This document shows, piece by piece, positions 51,703 to 60,328 of a DNA stretch of 64,000 nucleotides (positions are counted from its first letter, which is position 1; each line of letters starts with the position of its first letter). The DNA is from Pseudomonadaceae bacterium. Lineage in GTDB: Bacteria > Pseudomonadota > Gammaproteobacteria > Pseudomonadales > Azotimanducaceae. Made by a program: the position numbers and the translations under genes. The stretch is taken from contig JANSXA010000009.1 of assembly GCA_024743175.1 (NCBI GenBank), positions 1 to 64,000 of the forward strand, given 5' to 3'. The notes beneath the pieces are model-generated. The model worked only from the letters and a program-made list of their open reading frames with translations, did no database searches and was not told where the DNA came from.

Positions 51703-52914
51703 TTATTGTCCTGCCTTTGGGATCAGAGATGCGGGATGGATATCGTACCCGGTGAGTTCCATGTAACCACGGCCGACAGATGTACCGTCCGCATCTGTTA
51801 CACCCACGATACCTTCCCAGTAGAGGATGCCTGTGTCCATCAATTGATCATCTACCAGCGCCTCAATGAAAAACTGCTCGTTCTGCAGCGAAAGCTGCCA
51901 GCGAACCGGCCAGCTGATACCGGATTTATCAACCCAGTAACGCATGGGAGTGAGCTCAAAATCTTCGCTGTCCAGCACTGTGCCGTGAACCTCCGAGGAC
52001 TGCGCACTTGCATCAAACGCAGGCACTTTCAAACCGTGATCAAATTTATCGCGCAGACCATCTTCGCGACGCAAACGAAACGCCATCAGACTGCTGGCAT
52101 CAGAAAACTGCAGTGCAAACCAGTCCCAACCTGCTACGCCATCGGGCAGTACCGAGGTACTCCATTCCCTGTCCAGCCAACCCAGACCGGTTACTTCATG
52201 CCGCTGCCCATCCAGCACAATCTCTCCACTGATCTGCATCCGTGGCATTGAATAGTAATAACTGGCCGAGCCAGCACCTTTATGGGATAGACCAGCATCA
52301 CCCTGCAGCACAATCGGTTGCTGCTGGCGCAGCACCAGATCTAAATCAAAACGGGTGGTTGGCGCCTGTAAGCGCAGATCAAACTGGTGAGCATCCACCG
52401 TCAAACCCTGCAGCACCCAGTTTTCCAGCCAGGCGCGAAAACCATCAGCTGTGGTTACCCCAGCCAGCTCCGGGTGCCCCCGCACAAAGCGCTGATCATG
52501 CAGGTGGCGGCCACTGTCAACGTCGGTCACGGCTACATGGGCCATATATGCCTGGCCGCTGTGCCAGGGCCCGTCACCTGTTGGTGTTGGCGTCAGAGCC
52601 TGTCTGAACAGCGTGTATTGCACACCGAATTCCCGCCCGCCAGTGTCCTTGAGAACCGCAGTGATATACCACCATTCGCTGCGAAAACCTGGATGCGGGC
52701 CATGGTCCCCGGGGAAGGAGAATTCTCGCACCTGGGTTGCTTTGTTGAACCCGGCATAATCCTGTTCACCCAGCACGGAACTGATGCGCATGCCCATGAC
52801 AGGTGTTCCCTCGGGTTGTATTTCACTACGGCATGCACTCAAGCCGGCGAGCAAACACAGAAAGGTGCAGCGTGTAAAACAAAGTACCAGACGTTTCTGC
52901 AGATCATGAACCAT
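51703..52914 (-). CDS. AttH/CrtC-like lipocalin-fold lipoprotein
   Basis: A 403-residue lipoprotein: signal peptide with lipobox LSAC, lipidated Cys28. The mature part matches the AttH/hydroxyneurosporene-hydratase-like (CrtC, PF07143) family, a double lipocalin fold: FPGDHGPHPGFRSEWWYITA, GVQYTLFRQAL, SYYYSMPRMQISGEI and GLGWLDREWST. Such proteins commonly accompany a LolCDE-like ABC transporter (the att genes of Agrobacterium), as here. It may bind or chaperone a hydrophobic molecule at the envelope; carotenoid hydration is unlikely as no carotenoid genes are near. Confidence 0.88.
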   Translation of the reverse strand: MVHDLQKRLVLCFTRCTFLCLLAGLSACRSEIQPEGTPVMGMRISSVLGEQDYAGFNKATQVREFSFPGDHGPHPGFRSEWWYITAVLKDTGGREFGVQYTLFRQALTPTPTGDGPWHSGQAYMAHVAVTDVDSGRHLHDQRFVRGHPELAGVTTADGFRAWLENWVLQGLTVDAHQFDLRLQAPTTRFDLDLVLRQQQPIVLQGDAGLSHKGAGSASYYYSMPRMQISGEIVLDGQRHEVTGLGWLDREWSTSVLPDGVAGWDWFALQFSDASSLMAFRLRREDGLRDKFDHGLKVPAFDASAQSSEVHGTVLDSEDFELTPMRYWVDKSGISWPVRWQLSLQNEQFFIEALVDDQLMDTGILYWEGIVGVTDADGTSVGRGYMELTGYDIHPASLIPKAGQ

Positions 52915-52921
52915 GACGTTG

Positions 52922-55297
52922 TTAACCCCGACCCATGCTGTTTTCCCGCCGCCCGAGGCGGATTAAACCTGCTGCGCTGGCCGCCAGCAGACCCCAGATC
53001 ACCGGCGTCATCAGCGCAGCTGTGCTGAGCTGCAAGGTGACCGTCCAGCCGAACGCGCGGGGATTGATGACATCGCAGAGAATCCAACCCAGCGTTACAC
53101 CCAATGGCACAGCCACGAGCATCGCCACCACCCCGATACCCAACCCCAGCGCAAAGTCCATTCCTACAATTTCCAGGCGGTTCACACCTACAGCTGCGAG
53201 CACGTTCATCTGAGCTTTTTTATTCAGGCGCAAAGCGGTGACCGCTATATAAATACCTATGCTGGCAACCAGAAGTGCAATCAGGACAAGGGCAGTGGTA
53301 ATCGCAAAGGTCTGATCAAATGTTTCCAGCGCAAGCGTCCGGATTTCTTTCTGCAGACGGAAATCCAGGCTCCCATAGTCCAACTCCAACTGCTTCAGCA
53401 GCGCAACAGAATCGTCAGCATTGATACTCAGAGAAACCAGTGGCAAAGGGTTAGCCAGAACTACCTCAGGGTTAAACACCTCGCCCTGCACAACCACAGC
53501 CTGCTCATTCAGAATGAGCCGCGGCGTGACGTCTCCAAAACTGGTGAATATTTTCACCACAGTAAAAGCTGATTCGTTCAAATCAAGTTTATCGCCCATG
53601 CCAAGATCCAAAGCACGGGCAGCCTGCTCGCTGATCAGCACTTCGTTTGTCGCCAGAGGCTGTGGATATCCATAGCGCGCCATCTCCGCTGCATCGGTCC
53701 GGCCGGCAACCACCTGCATCGGCAGTCCTGCAATCCGCAGCTGAGCCTGACGATAACTTTGTAGTCGACGCACAGCAGAATCGTCACGCAGCTCAAGCTC
53801 GAGCCGGTGCAGGTCCTGCGCACGGCCTTCAATAACCAGGTCATAACTTAAACGCTGGACCAGCATGCGATCAAAATCACTGCGGAAACTGTCAACCATC
53901 AGGCTGACACCGATGGCGGTGGCAACCGCCAGAATCAACCCTGCCAGCGCCACACCCATATCACGCGGATACCAGATCGCTTCACGCAAACTCAAACGCA
54001 CCAGTATCGGCCCCGGCAGCCGGGGGCTGTAACGGGCCAGGGCATTGAGCAGAGGCCTCACCATCCAGGCCGCCAACAAACTGACAGCGGCAATGCTGAG
54101 AAACCCACCCGCCAGACCTGCTCCATCAGACATGACGCCCAACACAGCGGCAGGCAACAGCAGTGCAGGCACCAGGAACTTCACAACAGACCCTGTTGAA
54201 ACGTTGCGCGCTTGTCGGAAAGCCCAGCTGCCGCCCAGCCCACAAACGCTCACCGCTGAAAAAATCGCTTTGCCGATAACCCAGGCGTTCAACGGCAATT
54301 CCGGTGCCTGAACAGGCAGAGCCAATTGATACAGTACAACAGCAAGCGCGCGGCCAACCAGCAAACCAGACAAGGCAGCCAAGACACCGAGCAAAAGCAA
54401 TGCTGCAACAAAGGTGAGCTGGAGATTGTGCCACTGCACACCGAGCACATGTAAACGTTCAAACACCGGCCAGAGACGCCGCAGCCAGGATACCGCCACC
54501 TGATAGATCAGAAACCAGGCAACCAGGAGCGCGAGCAACCCCAGCGCACTGATGTTGAACAACACCGATTTGCCAAATGAACTGGCAGGGTGCTGGGCTG
54601 AAAGGCTGAGCACACTCCAACCTGAAGGTATTTGTGAGACCGGTTGCAGCGGAAACCCTGCAGCAAAACCAGGCAGGATGTGCTCGCCGATATCGACAAC
54701 GTCCTGCCACCTGGACTGATACACGATACCCACATAAGACAGCTCGTCCGCCGACCAGCCCAAAAGATCCTGAGCCACACCAATGTCGCCAACAACCGTG
54801 CCCGGCGGTGCGTTGATGACAGCATTGATTGGCGCTGCAGCCAGGGACAGCAGACTCTCATCTACCCAGACACCGCGCCAGAAATCAGTGCTTATTGACG
54901 CGTTACCCACACCTGCTTCAACTGGCTCATTGTCCTGTGCCAGGAGACGCATACCCAGCGGGCTGAGCAGATCGACGCCAACCACTCTCACCTCAGATCC
55001 TTCAATAACCGTTGTCTCATCGATCAGCGGCGCCATTTCTTCGACATCGGGGAAACGCCCTTCACGCCATTGCCGACGCAGGTCAAAGTAGTCTTCTGCA
55101 GTCACATCCGCTCGATGCAGAAAGTGGCTGTAACCTGCCAGTTGAGAAGGTATCAGGTCATCAAGCTGGGTTGCGATAGATGCGCTGATCAGGTGTACAG
55201 CTACAATTGACGTGACACCAAGCATCACGCCTAGAAAAGCCATGCCCGTAGACCAGGGTGTGCGCAGCAAAAATCTGGCCAGTGCCAGCAGAATCAA
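52922..55297 (-). CDS. FtsX-type ABC transporter permease (AttFG-like)
   Basis: A 791-residue permease. N-terminal helix (about 15-40), a large periplasmic domain (about 45-240), then two blocks of three to four helices (about 250-470 and 670-775) with a second periplasmic domain between, i.e. two FtsX/MacB-type modules fused in one chain. It resembles the permeases next to AttH proteins rather than LolC/LolE themselves. Together with the ATPase upstream (4-bp gap) it should form a mechanotransmitting transporter moving a substrate such as a lipid or lipoprotein to the AttH protein downstream (7-bp gap). Confidence 0.88.
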   Translation of the reverse strand: MILLALARFLLRTPWSTGMAFLGVMLGVTSIVAVHLISASIATQLDDLIPSQLAGYSHFLHRADVTAEDYFDLRRQWREGRFPDVEEMAPLIDETTVIEGSEVRVVGVDLLSPLGMRLLAQDNEPVEAGVGNASISTDFWRGVWVDESLLSLAAAPINAVINAPPGTVVGDIGVAQDLLGWSADELSYVGIVYQSRWQDVVDIGEHILPGFAAGFPLQPVSQIPSGWSVLSLSAQHPASSFGKSVLFNISALGLLALLVAWFLIYQVAVSWLRRLWPVFERLHVLGVQWHNLQLTFVAALLLLGVLAALSGLLVGRALAVVLYQLALPVQAPELPLNAWVIGKAIFSAVSVCGLGGSWAFRQARNVSTGSVVKFLVPALLLPAAVLGVMSDGAGLAGGFLSIAAVSLLAAWMVRPLLNALARYSPRLPGPILVRLSLREAIWYPRDMGVALAGLILAVATAIGVSLMVDSFRSDFDRMLVQRLSYDLVIEGRAQDLHRLELELRDDSAVRRLQSYRQAQLRIAGLPMQVVAGRTDAAEMARYGYPQPLATNEVLISEQAARALDLGMGDKLDLNESAFTVVKIFTSFGDVTPRLILNEQAVVVQGEVFNPEVVLANPLPLVSLSINADDSVALLKQLELDYGSLDFRLQKEIRTLALETFDQTFAITTALVLIALLVASIGIYIAVTALRLNKKAQMNVLAAVGVNRLEIVGMDFALGLGIGVVAMLVAVPLGVTLGWILCDVINPRAFGWTVTLQLSTAALMTPVIWGLLAASAAGLIRLGRRENSMGRG

Positions 55298-55301
55298 AAC
55301 G

Positions 55302-55985
55302 TTAGCTTCCGCGCTGATTCAAGTCATGCATATGCAGGCACTGGTCTGCACGATTGGCTACTTCTTCACTGTGCGTGGCTACAATAACCGTCAAACCCAG
55401 TGCCCTGGCATTGTCAAACAAGAGCGACGCGACCTGATCCGCATTTGCAGCATCGAGGTTTCCCGTTGGCTCATCTGCAAGCAGCAGGGGCGGCTCCAAC
55501 AGCAAAGCCCGCGCAACGGCAACACGCTGTTGTTCACCGCCGCTCAGCACCTCAGGAAACGCCTGGTGCCGATCTTTCAATCCGAACGCTGCCAGCAGCT
55601 CACGGGCTCGCAGATCCAGGTCGTTACGCCGATTCAGCCGGGCAGGTAAAGAAACATTCTCGACAACGGTCAGCGTCGGCACGAGATTAAAAAACTGGTA
55701 GACATACCCCATGCAACTGCGCCGCAGTTGTGTACGCGCGCGCTCATCAAGCTGATGCAGCGCGTAGAACTGGTTATTCAGGTGCACGTTGACGGCGCCG
55801 GAATCAACACTGACCAGACCCGCGATGATATTAAGCAGGGTAGATTTACCGGACCCGCTGGGTCCCATCACGGCAAGGGTCTGACCAACGGGCAATTCCA
55901 GATGCAGGCCGCGCAGGACATCAATGCGCTGCTGCCCATCCTGATAGGACTTGTTCAGATCCTTTATAATTACAGTATTTGTCAT
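55302..55985 (-). CDS. ABC transporter ATPase, LolD/MacB type
   Basis: A 227-residue ATPase. Walker A GPSGSGKST, Q-loop region YVYQFFNLVPTLTVVENV, signature LSGGEQQRVAVARALLL, Walker B LLLADEPTGNLD, switch His in VATHSEEVA. The LVPTLTVVENV and ADEPTGNLD sequences place it in the LolD/FtsE/MacB group, the partners of FtsX-type permeases. It directly precedes the permease gene. Confidence 0.92.
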   Translation of the reverse strand: MTNTVIIKDLNKSYQDGQQRIDVLRGLHLELPVGQTLAVMGPSGSGKSTLLNIIAGLVSVDSGAVNVHLNNQFYALHQLDERARTQLRRSCMGYVYQFFNLVPTLTVVENVSLPARLNRRNDLDLRARELLAAFGLKDRHQAFPEVLSGGEQQRVAVARALLLEPPLLLADEPTGNLDAANADQVASLLFDNARALGLTVIVATHSEEVANRADQCLHMHDLNQRGS

Positions 55986-55988
55986 GTT

Positions 55989-56744
55989 CTATCGCAGCGC
56001 CTGCATACCCTGACGATTCAGCTCTGGTGTCAACGGCATCAGATGATCACCCTGCTTAACTTCAGCCAGCGCCTGAGAAACCGTAGAGAACTGAGACAGC
56101 GTTTCTAATGAGCGCAACGTAGGGTCGATCATCTGCCACTGCTTGGTGGCAGATCGGGCAAGCGCCTCAGAGGGTTTTTCCCACTGATCGTCAGCCGTTT
56201 CATCGGTATCAGCCAGCGCAATCTGATGATCAGGCAATGCTGCCAGAAAGAAGCGGGTATCAAAACGGCGCGGTACAACAGGTGGCGTTATCCAGTGGCT
56301 GAAGTACGCCAGCCTGTCGCAGGCGACTGTCAGATTTTCCTCTTTACACAGACTGCTGAAAGAGATCTCACCGACCAGCAGCTGCTGCCGGTAATTTGCA
56401 AATTTTTCCCGGACTTGTGTTTGTGAAAGATCCAGAGGTTTGCCGTTCTGATGCACAATCAGCACACCGCATTCCTCAAAACACTCGCGTGCAACCGCAA
56501 CCCAGTAACGCAGCCCTCCGGCGGCAACCCCCAGCCTGGCGCTGGCCTGTTGATCATCAATACCAAAACAGAGTTGTGGCGCCCAATCGTCCTCATCCAC
56601 TTTGCCGCCAGGAAAAACGTGAAGGTCTGGAAAATCACCTCGACCTGGTCGCTGAACCATGTATACCTCGAGGCCACCGGGCGTATCGCGCAGCAGCATC
56701 ACCGTTGCTGCTAAGCGTATGTTGTCACGTACCAGAGGTTGCAA
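55989..56744 (-). CDS. Nudix hydrolase of the NUDT19-like type
   Basis: A 251-residue Nudix protein with a split box: GGKVDEDDW at the N-terminal half and, about 35 residues later, RECFEECGVLI. This insertion inside the Nudix motif is characteristic of the NUDT19/RP2p-like group, some of which hydrolyse CoA and acyl-CoAs. The catalytic REXXEE-type helix is present (ARECFEECG). First gene of the five-gene minus-strand operon and divergent from the AmrZ-like gene. Confidence 0.82.
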   Translation of the reverse strand: MQPLVRDNIRLAATVMLLRDTPGGLEVYMVQRPGRGDFPDLHVFPGGKVDEDDWAPQLCFGIDDQQASARLGVAAGGLRYWVAVARECFEECGVLIVHQNGKPLDLSQTQVREKFANYRQQLLVGEISFSSLCKEENLTVACDRLAYFSHWITPPVVPRRFDTRFFLAALPDHQIALADTDETADDQWEKPSEALARSATKQWQMIDPTLRSLETLSQFSTVSQALAEVKQGDHLMPLTPELNRQGMQALR

Positions 56745-56769
56745 AATATCGCTCCTGTTTTACCGTTTG

Positions 56770-56786
56770 TGGCGCACATAGCGCCA
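56770..56786. promoter_or_regulatory. Dyad in the Nudix/AmrZ-like divergent promoter
   Basis: TGGCGC-ACATA-GCGCCA is a perfect six-base inverted repeat with a five-base spacer, between the Nudix start (56744) and the AmrZ-like start (56844). Directly beside it the minus strand reads TGGTGGCAAATGGCGC, which shares the TGGCAAA core I recall for Pseudomonas AmrZ sites. Autoregulation by the AmrZ-like protein would fit, but this is inference. Confidence 0.45.
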
Positions 56787-56843
56787 TTTGCCACCACCAC
56801 CGAACCTCGGTAGGGTCAGGGTTGCGTAATACGATGAGCAGCT

Positions 56844-57146
56844 ATGGATCTGATAGAAAAACCTTATCGATTTGTCGTCCGGCTGCCGAACCTAGTTCGC
56901 GATCAGATAGCTGAGGCCGCCAGATATCATCGTCGCAGTATGAACTCAGAGATTGTAGCGCGGCTTGAGCAAACCTTCAGCGGCATCCCCACCCAACATT
57001 CCGCCGAACAGCTGGCGCCGGCCATGCACCAGGAAATTGAGTCGCTCTTTGGCCGGGCTTTAGCCGCAGAAGAAGAACATCTGGTGCGCGCCTTCCGTCG
57101 CCTGCCGCTGGAAAAACGTCTCGCGCTGCTGGAGCTGATTAACTGA
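56844..57146 (+). CDS. AmrZ-like ribbon-helix-helix regulator
   Basis: A 100-residue Arc/MetJ-fold DNA-binding protein. The ribbon is [10 protein letters not shown] (about 8-17), followed by helices [20 protein letters not shown] and ARLEQTF (about 19-46). The sequence FVVRLP-x(3)-R-x-QIAE-x-AR-x-H-x-RSMNSEI matches Pseudomonas AmrZ (AlgZ) closely, and the C-terminal [20 protein letters not shown] resembles AmrZ's tetramerisation tail. AmrZ controls alginate, motility and cyclic-di-GMP genes. It ends one base before the receiver-protein gene, so they are co-transcribed. Whether it is orthologous to AmrZ is not proven. Confidence 0.85.
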   Translation: MDLIEKPYRFVVRLPNLVRDQIAEAARYHRRSMNSEIVARLEQTFSGIPTQHSAEQLAPAMHQEIESLFGRALAAEEEHLVRAFRRLPLEKRLALLELIN

Positions 57147-57147
57147 T

Positions 57148-58149
57148 ATGGCTTCTCAGCTTCCACCGTATTATCACCCAACGACCATTTGTTTTATTGA
57201 CGACAACGCATCGTTTCTGCGGGCGCTGAGTATCGATCTACCTGATGATTATCTGTACATCAGTTATCTTCACCCGGATGAAGCTATTGCCGCCATCAAT
57301 ACACCTGATCCATTGCCCCCGCTTGTTGACCGCTGCTTCAGTCTGGATAACAGCGATCCATCAGCACCCATCATACGATTGGATCTGTCTGTTTTAGAAA
57401 ACGAGATCAAGCTCATCGAACGATTTCGACGCCTGTCTGTGTTGATGATCGACTACGCCATGCCGGTATTTGACGGGCTGGAACTCTGCGCGGAAATTAA
57501 AGATAAGACCTTGAAAAAAGCGCTGCTGACCGGTGTCGCTGAAGAAAAAACTGCGGTGGCCGCTTTTAATCAGGGGCTGATCGATTCCTATATTCCCAAA
57601 CGCCTGATCACTGATGGAAACAAAATCATCCCTTATGCTGAAGCGCTTAAAAAAGCCTACTTTGATCAGTACAGTGCTCGCCTGAGTTCCAATCTCGCCC
57701 TCAACCCACCCCGCTTCATGACAGAAGAACGCGTGGCGGAGTTCTTTTACTCCGTTATCGAAGACCAGCGAATTGTTGAGTACTATCTGGTCAGTGATCC
57801 TTACGGCTATCTGATGTTACGCGCAGACGGCAGCATGTTGCGTCTGGTTTTCTACAGCGAAGCCCAGCGCAACGAGCAGTTGGCGCTGGCACAGGCACAT
57901 CAGGCTCCAGCGCATGTCATGCAACAGCTCACCAGCGGTGAGCGTATTGGCTTCCTGCACGAGCGGCCTGAAGATTACCTCGGATTTGAACCCTACCCCT
58001 GGGATGAAGTAATGCTGCCAGCCACGGTCATCAAGGGTGAACAGACGTGGTATGCCGGCATTGCAACAAATCCACCTGCAGACATCGATTTTGACCCCAA
58101 GGCCTCAAGCTATGAACAGTATCTTGCGCAGCGCAAGGCAAAAACCTAG
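57148..58149 (+). CDS. Atypical receiver-domain protein with unknown output
   Basis: A 333-residue protein. The receiver residues are all present but spread: Asp18-Asp19 (CFIDDNAS), Asp102 (LMIDYAMPVFDG), Thr128 (LLTGV), Lys151 (YIPKRL). About 40 extra residues (roughly 52-93) are inserted before the phospho-acceptor strand. The C-terminal half (about 180-333) holds EYYLVSDPYGYLMLRADGSM and a Glu/Pro-rich segment; it matches no output domain that I know. No DNA-binding motif, so it may act through the co-encoded AmrZ-like protein. Its stop overlaps that of the convergent transporter gene by 4 bp. Confidence 0.75.
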   Translation: MASQLPPYYHPTTICFIDDNASFLRALSIDLPDDYLYISYLHPDEAIAAINTPDPLPPLVDRCFSLDNSDPSAPIIRLDLSVLENEIKLIERFRRLSVLMIDYAMPVFDGLELCAEIKDKTLKKALLTGVAEEKTAVAAFNQGLIDSYIPKRLITDGNKIIPYAEALKKAYFDQYSARLSSNLALNPPRFMTEERVAEFFYSVIEDQRIVEYYLVSDPYGYLMLRADGSMLRLVFYSEAQRNEQLALAQAHQAPAHVMQQLTSGERIGFLHERPEDYLGFEPYPWDEVMLPATVIKGEQTWYAGIATNPPADIDFDPKASSYEQYLAQRKAKT

Positions 58150-59600
58150 CGCCGTCGACCCAGGCGCTTTTCCAGCAGCGTAAAGGCCAGTTCGGTAAAA
58201 ATTGCCAACAAAGCAGCTGGAATAGCACCTTGCAGAATCAGCTCCGCGTTGTCCAGAGACAAACCCACCACTATCGGATCACCCAGACCACCCGCGCCGA
58301 TGAAGGCTGCCAGCGTCGCAGTGCCTATGCTGATAACAGCTGCGGTACGTATACCCGCAAATATTGCAGGTACTGACAGAGGCAGCAGTACATGTTTGAG
58401 CTGTTCCCTGTTCGTCAATCCTAAGGCTTGCGAAACTCGAATCAAGGTAACGTCTACATGGGTCAGGGCGGTAATGGCATTGCGCAGAATCGGCAACAGC
58501 GAATACAGGAACAGAGCAATTATAGCCGGCAGCATGCCAATACCAAACAACGGTATCATCAATGCTAACAATGCTATTGAGGGTATGGTCTGCAACAGGC
58601 CGCTGATGTAAATAACGCCGCTGCTGAGCCAATCGACCCGATACACAAGCAATGCCAGACCTAAACCAACCACGATCGCAAAGCCCAGTGCTATGCCTGT
58701 TAACTGCAGGTGACGAAGTGTATTTCTCGCAAGTGAAGGCCACATGGAAGATTCTGCAACCGTGGTTTCGATGTCGATTGAAGCAAGAAACCCGGACGCG
58801 ACCTGAGCAAACGACTTACCTTCAAACACCACCTCAGCATTGAGTTGCTGCATGGCTTCGTCAGTTATGACGTTCGCCAGAACATTCAGTGCATCACGCA
58901 CATCCTCGGGTAGAGACTGTTGCACCAGTGGCGCAGCGTAGTAGCTTGGGAAATAGCCCAGATTGTCCTGTAAAACGGCAAGATTGTAACGAACAAGTTC
59001 GCCATCGGTGCTGTACACATCCGTTACGCCAATAGCACCCTTACTGATAGCCTGATAGGCAAGACCATGCTCGATACCCCTGACAGGTGCTGTCAGGCCA
59101 TAAGCCCGGCTCAAACCCGGCCAGCCGTCTCCCCGCTCCAGAAACTCGTGGGACACCACAACCTCGAGATCAGGATGCGCAGCCAGATCTGCAATGGTCT
59201 TGAGATTGCGCTCCTCGGCAACCTGCTGCTGTACAGCAATTGCATAGGTGTTGTTGAATCCAAACTCGTCTAACAGTTCCAGACCGACCGGTTGCAGTGC
59301 TTCGTTCAGAGCCTTTCGATCAGGATTGCCGGGCAAATCGAGTATCGCCTGACTCAGCGTCCCGGTGTATTCGATGTAGATATCAATTTCTCCAGCAACC
59401 AGGGCCTGGTAACAGATCAACGTACCGCCTAAACCAAACTTACGCTCAACCGTAAACCCTCTCACCTCAAGCAATTGCGAAACAACCTCGGCAAGGATGT
59501 AGTTCTCGTTAAAATTTTTGCTGCCAACCCGGATAGTCTGCGCGCTGAGGCTGGTGGATATAAAGCCCAGCAGAGAAAGAAATATCAACCATCGCTTCAT
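58146..59600 (-). CDS. Betaine-type ABC transporter: fused binding protein and permease
   Basis: A 484-residue fusion. Signal peptide 1-20; OpuAC-type binding domain about 22-285 (IRVGSKNFNENYILAEVVSQ, KFGLGGTLICYQAL, EIDIYIEYTGTLSQA, GVTDVYSTDGELVRY); permease domain about 290-480 with five or six helices and the EAA-like loop (RNAITALTHVDVTLIRVSQA). The binding domain is of the quaternary-amine (choline/glycine betaine) type, though related proteins take up other betaines. Binding domain first and permease second is the reverse of the order in many fused OpuC/EgtU-type proteins. The start overlaps the ATPase stop by 4 bp. Confidence 0.88.
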   Translation of the reverse strand: MKRWLIFLSLLGFISTSLSAQTIRVGSKNFNENYILAEVVSQLLEVRGFTVERKFGLGGTLICYQALVAGEIDIYIEYTGTLSQAILDLPGNPDRKALNEALQPVGLELLDEFGFNNTYAIAVQQQVAEERNLKTIADLAAHPDLEVVVSHEFLERGDGWPGLSRAYGLTAPVRGIEHGLAYQAISKGAIGVTDVYSTDGELVRYNLAVLQDNLGYFPSYYAAPLVQQSLPEDVRDALNVLANVITDEAMQQLNAEVVFEGKSFAQVASGFLASIDIETTVAESSMWPSLARNTLRHLQLTGIALGFAIVVGLGLALLVYRVDWLSSGVIYISGLLQTIPSIALLALMIPLFGIGMLPAIIALFLYSLLPILRNAITALTHVDVTLIRVSQALGLTNREQLKHVLLPLSVPAIFAGIRTAAVISIGTATLAAFIGAGGLGDPIVVGLSLDNAELILQGAIPAALLAIFTELAFTLLEKRLGRRR

Positions 59601-60328
59601 GACAGCTGACTCGCAACTAACGATTCTACATACGCGTTAGCCGGGGCACCGAGCACCTCTACTGTTTTACCATGCTGTTGAATCTGTCCTTTGTGAAGAA
59701 TTATAAGATAGTCGGACAGACGCTTCGCCTCACGAAGGTCGTGCGTGACCAGCAAACTACTCACCCCTTCATGTTTCTGCACATAGGCAAACCGATCATA
59801 GATATCAACCCGGGTGATCGGATCCACTGCAGAAAAAGGTTCATCAAGCAGCAGCAGCGAAGGCTTTAACATCAGCGCCCGGCAAAGCCCGATACGCTGT
59901 TGCTGACCACCTGAAAGCTCGCGCGGCAGCCGATGGCGGACATCTTCCGGCAGATCCATATCCTGCACCAGCTGCTGATAACGAGTTTCCATCTCATCCA
60001 GGTCTATGCCCTGCAGGCGTGCAACCAGCGTAATGTTCTCCCATGCGCTCATATGCGGAAACAGAGCAGCGCCTTGAACCGCATAACCGATCTTGCGACG
60101 AAACTGCTCTACGCCGGTCTCAGGAACCGGTTCACCAAATACTTTTACCTGCCCCCCATCAGACCTGACAACGCCGTTAACCAGCTGTAGCATCGTGGTT
60201 TTGCCACTGCCGCTGGCACCAACAATCGCGGTACAGGCGGCGGAGGGACAATTCACGCTGACATCATCTAGCACCGTCAGCTGGTCGTAGCGTTTGCTGA
60301 CGTTCAGAAATTCAACGCAGGTGCTCAT
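59597..60328 (-). CDS. Betaine-type ABC transporter ATPase
   Basis: A 243-residue ATPase: Walker A GASGSGKTT, signature LSGGQQQRIGLCRALML, Walker B LLLLDEPFSAVD, switch His in LVTHDLREA. It belongs to the OpuBA/OsmV/ProV group but lacks the C-terminal CBS domains that sense ionic strength in OpuAA/ProV, so osmotic gating by that route is not expected. It overlaps the fused transporter gene and sbcB by 4 bp on either side. Confidence 0.9.
   Translation of the reverse strand: MSTCVEFLNVSKRYDQLTVLDDVSVNCPSAACTAIVGASGSGKTTMLQLVNGVVRSDGGQVKVFGEPVPETGVEQFRRKIGYAVQGAALFPHMSAWENITLVARLQGIDLDEMETRYQQLVQDMDLPEDVRHRLPRELSGGQQQRIGLCRALMLKPSLLLLDEPFSAVDPITRVDIYDRFAYVQKHEGVSSLLVTHDLREAKRLSDYLIILHKGQIQQHGKTVEVLGAPANAYVESLVASQLS

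Noticed and set aside
51703-52914. Carotenoid 1,2-hydratase (CrtC)
   Set aside because: The fold family is shared, but no carotenoid genes are in the window and the ABC transporter context fits AttH better.
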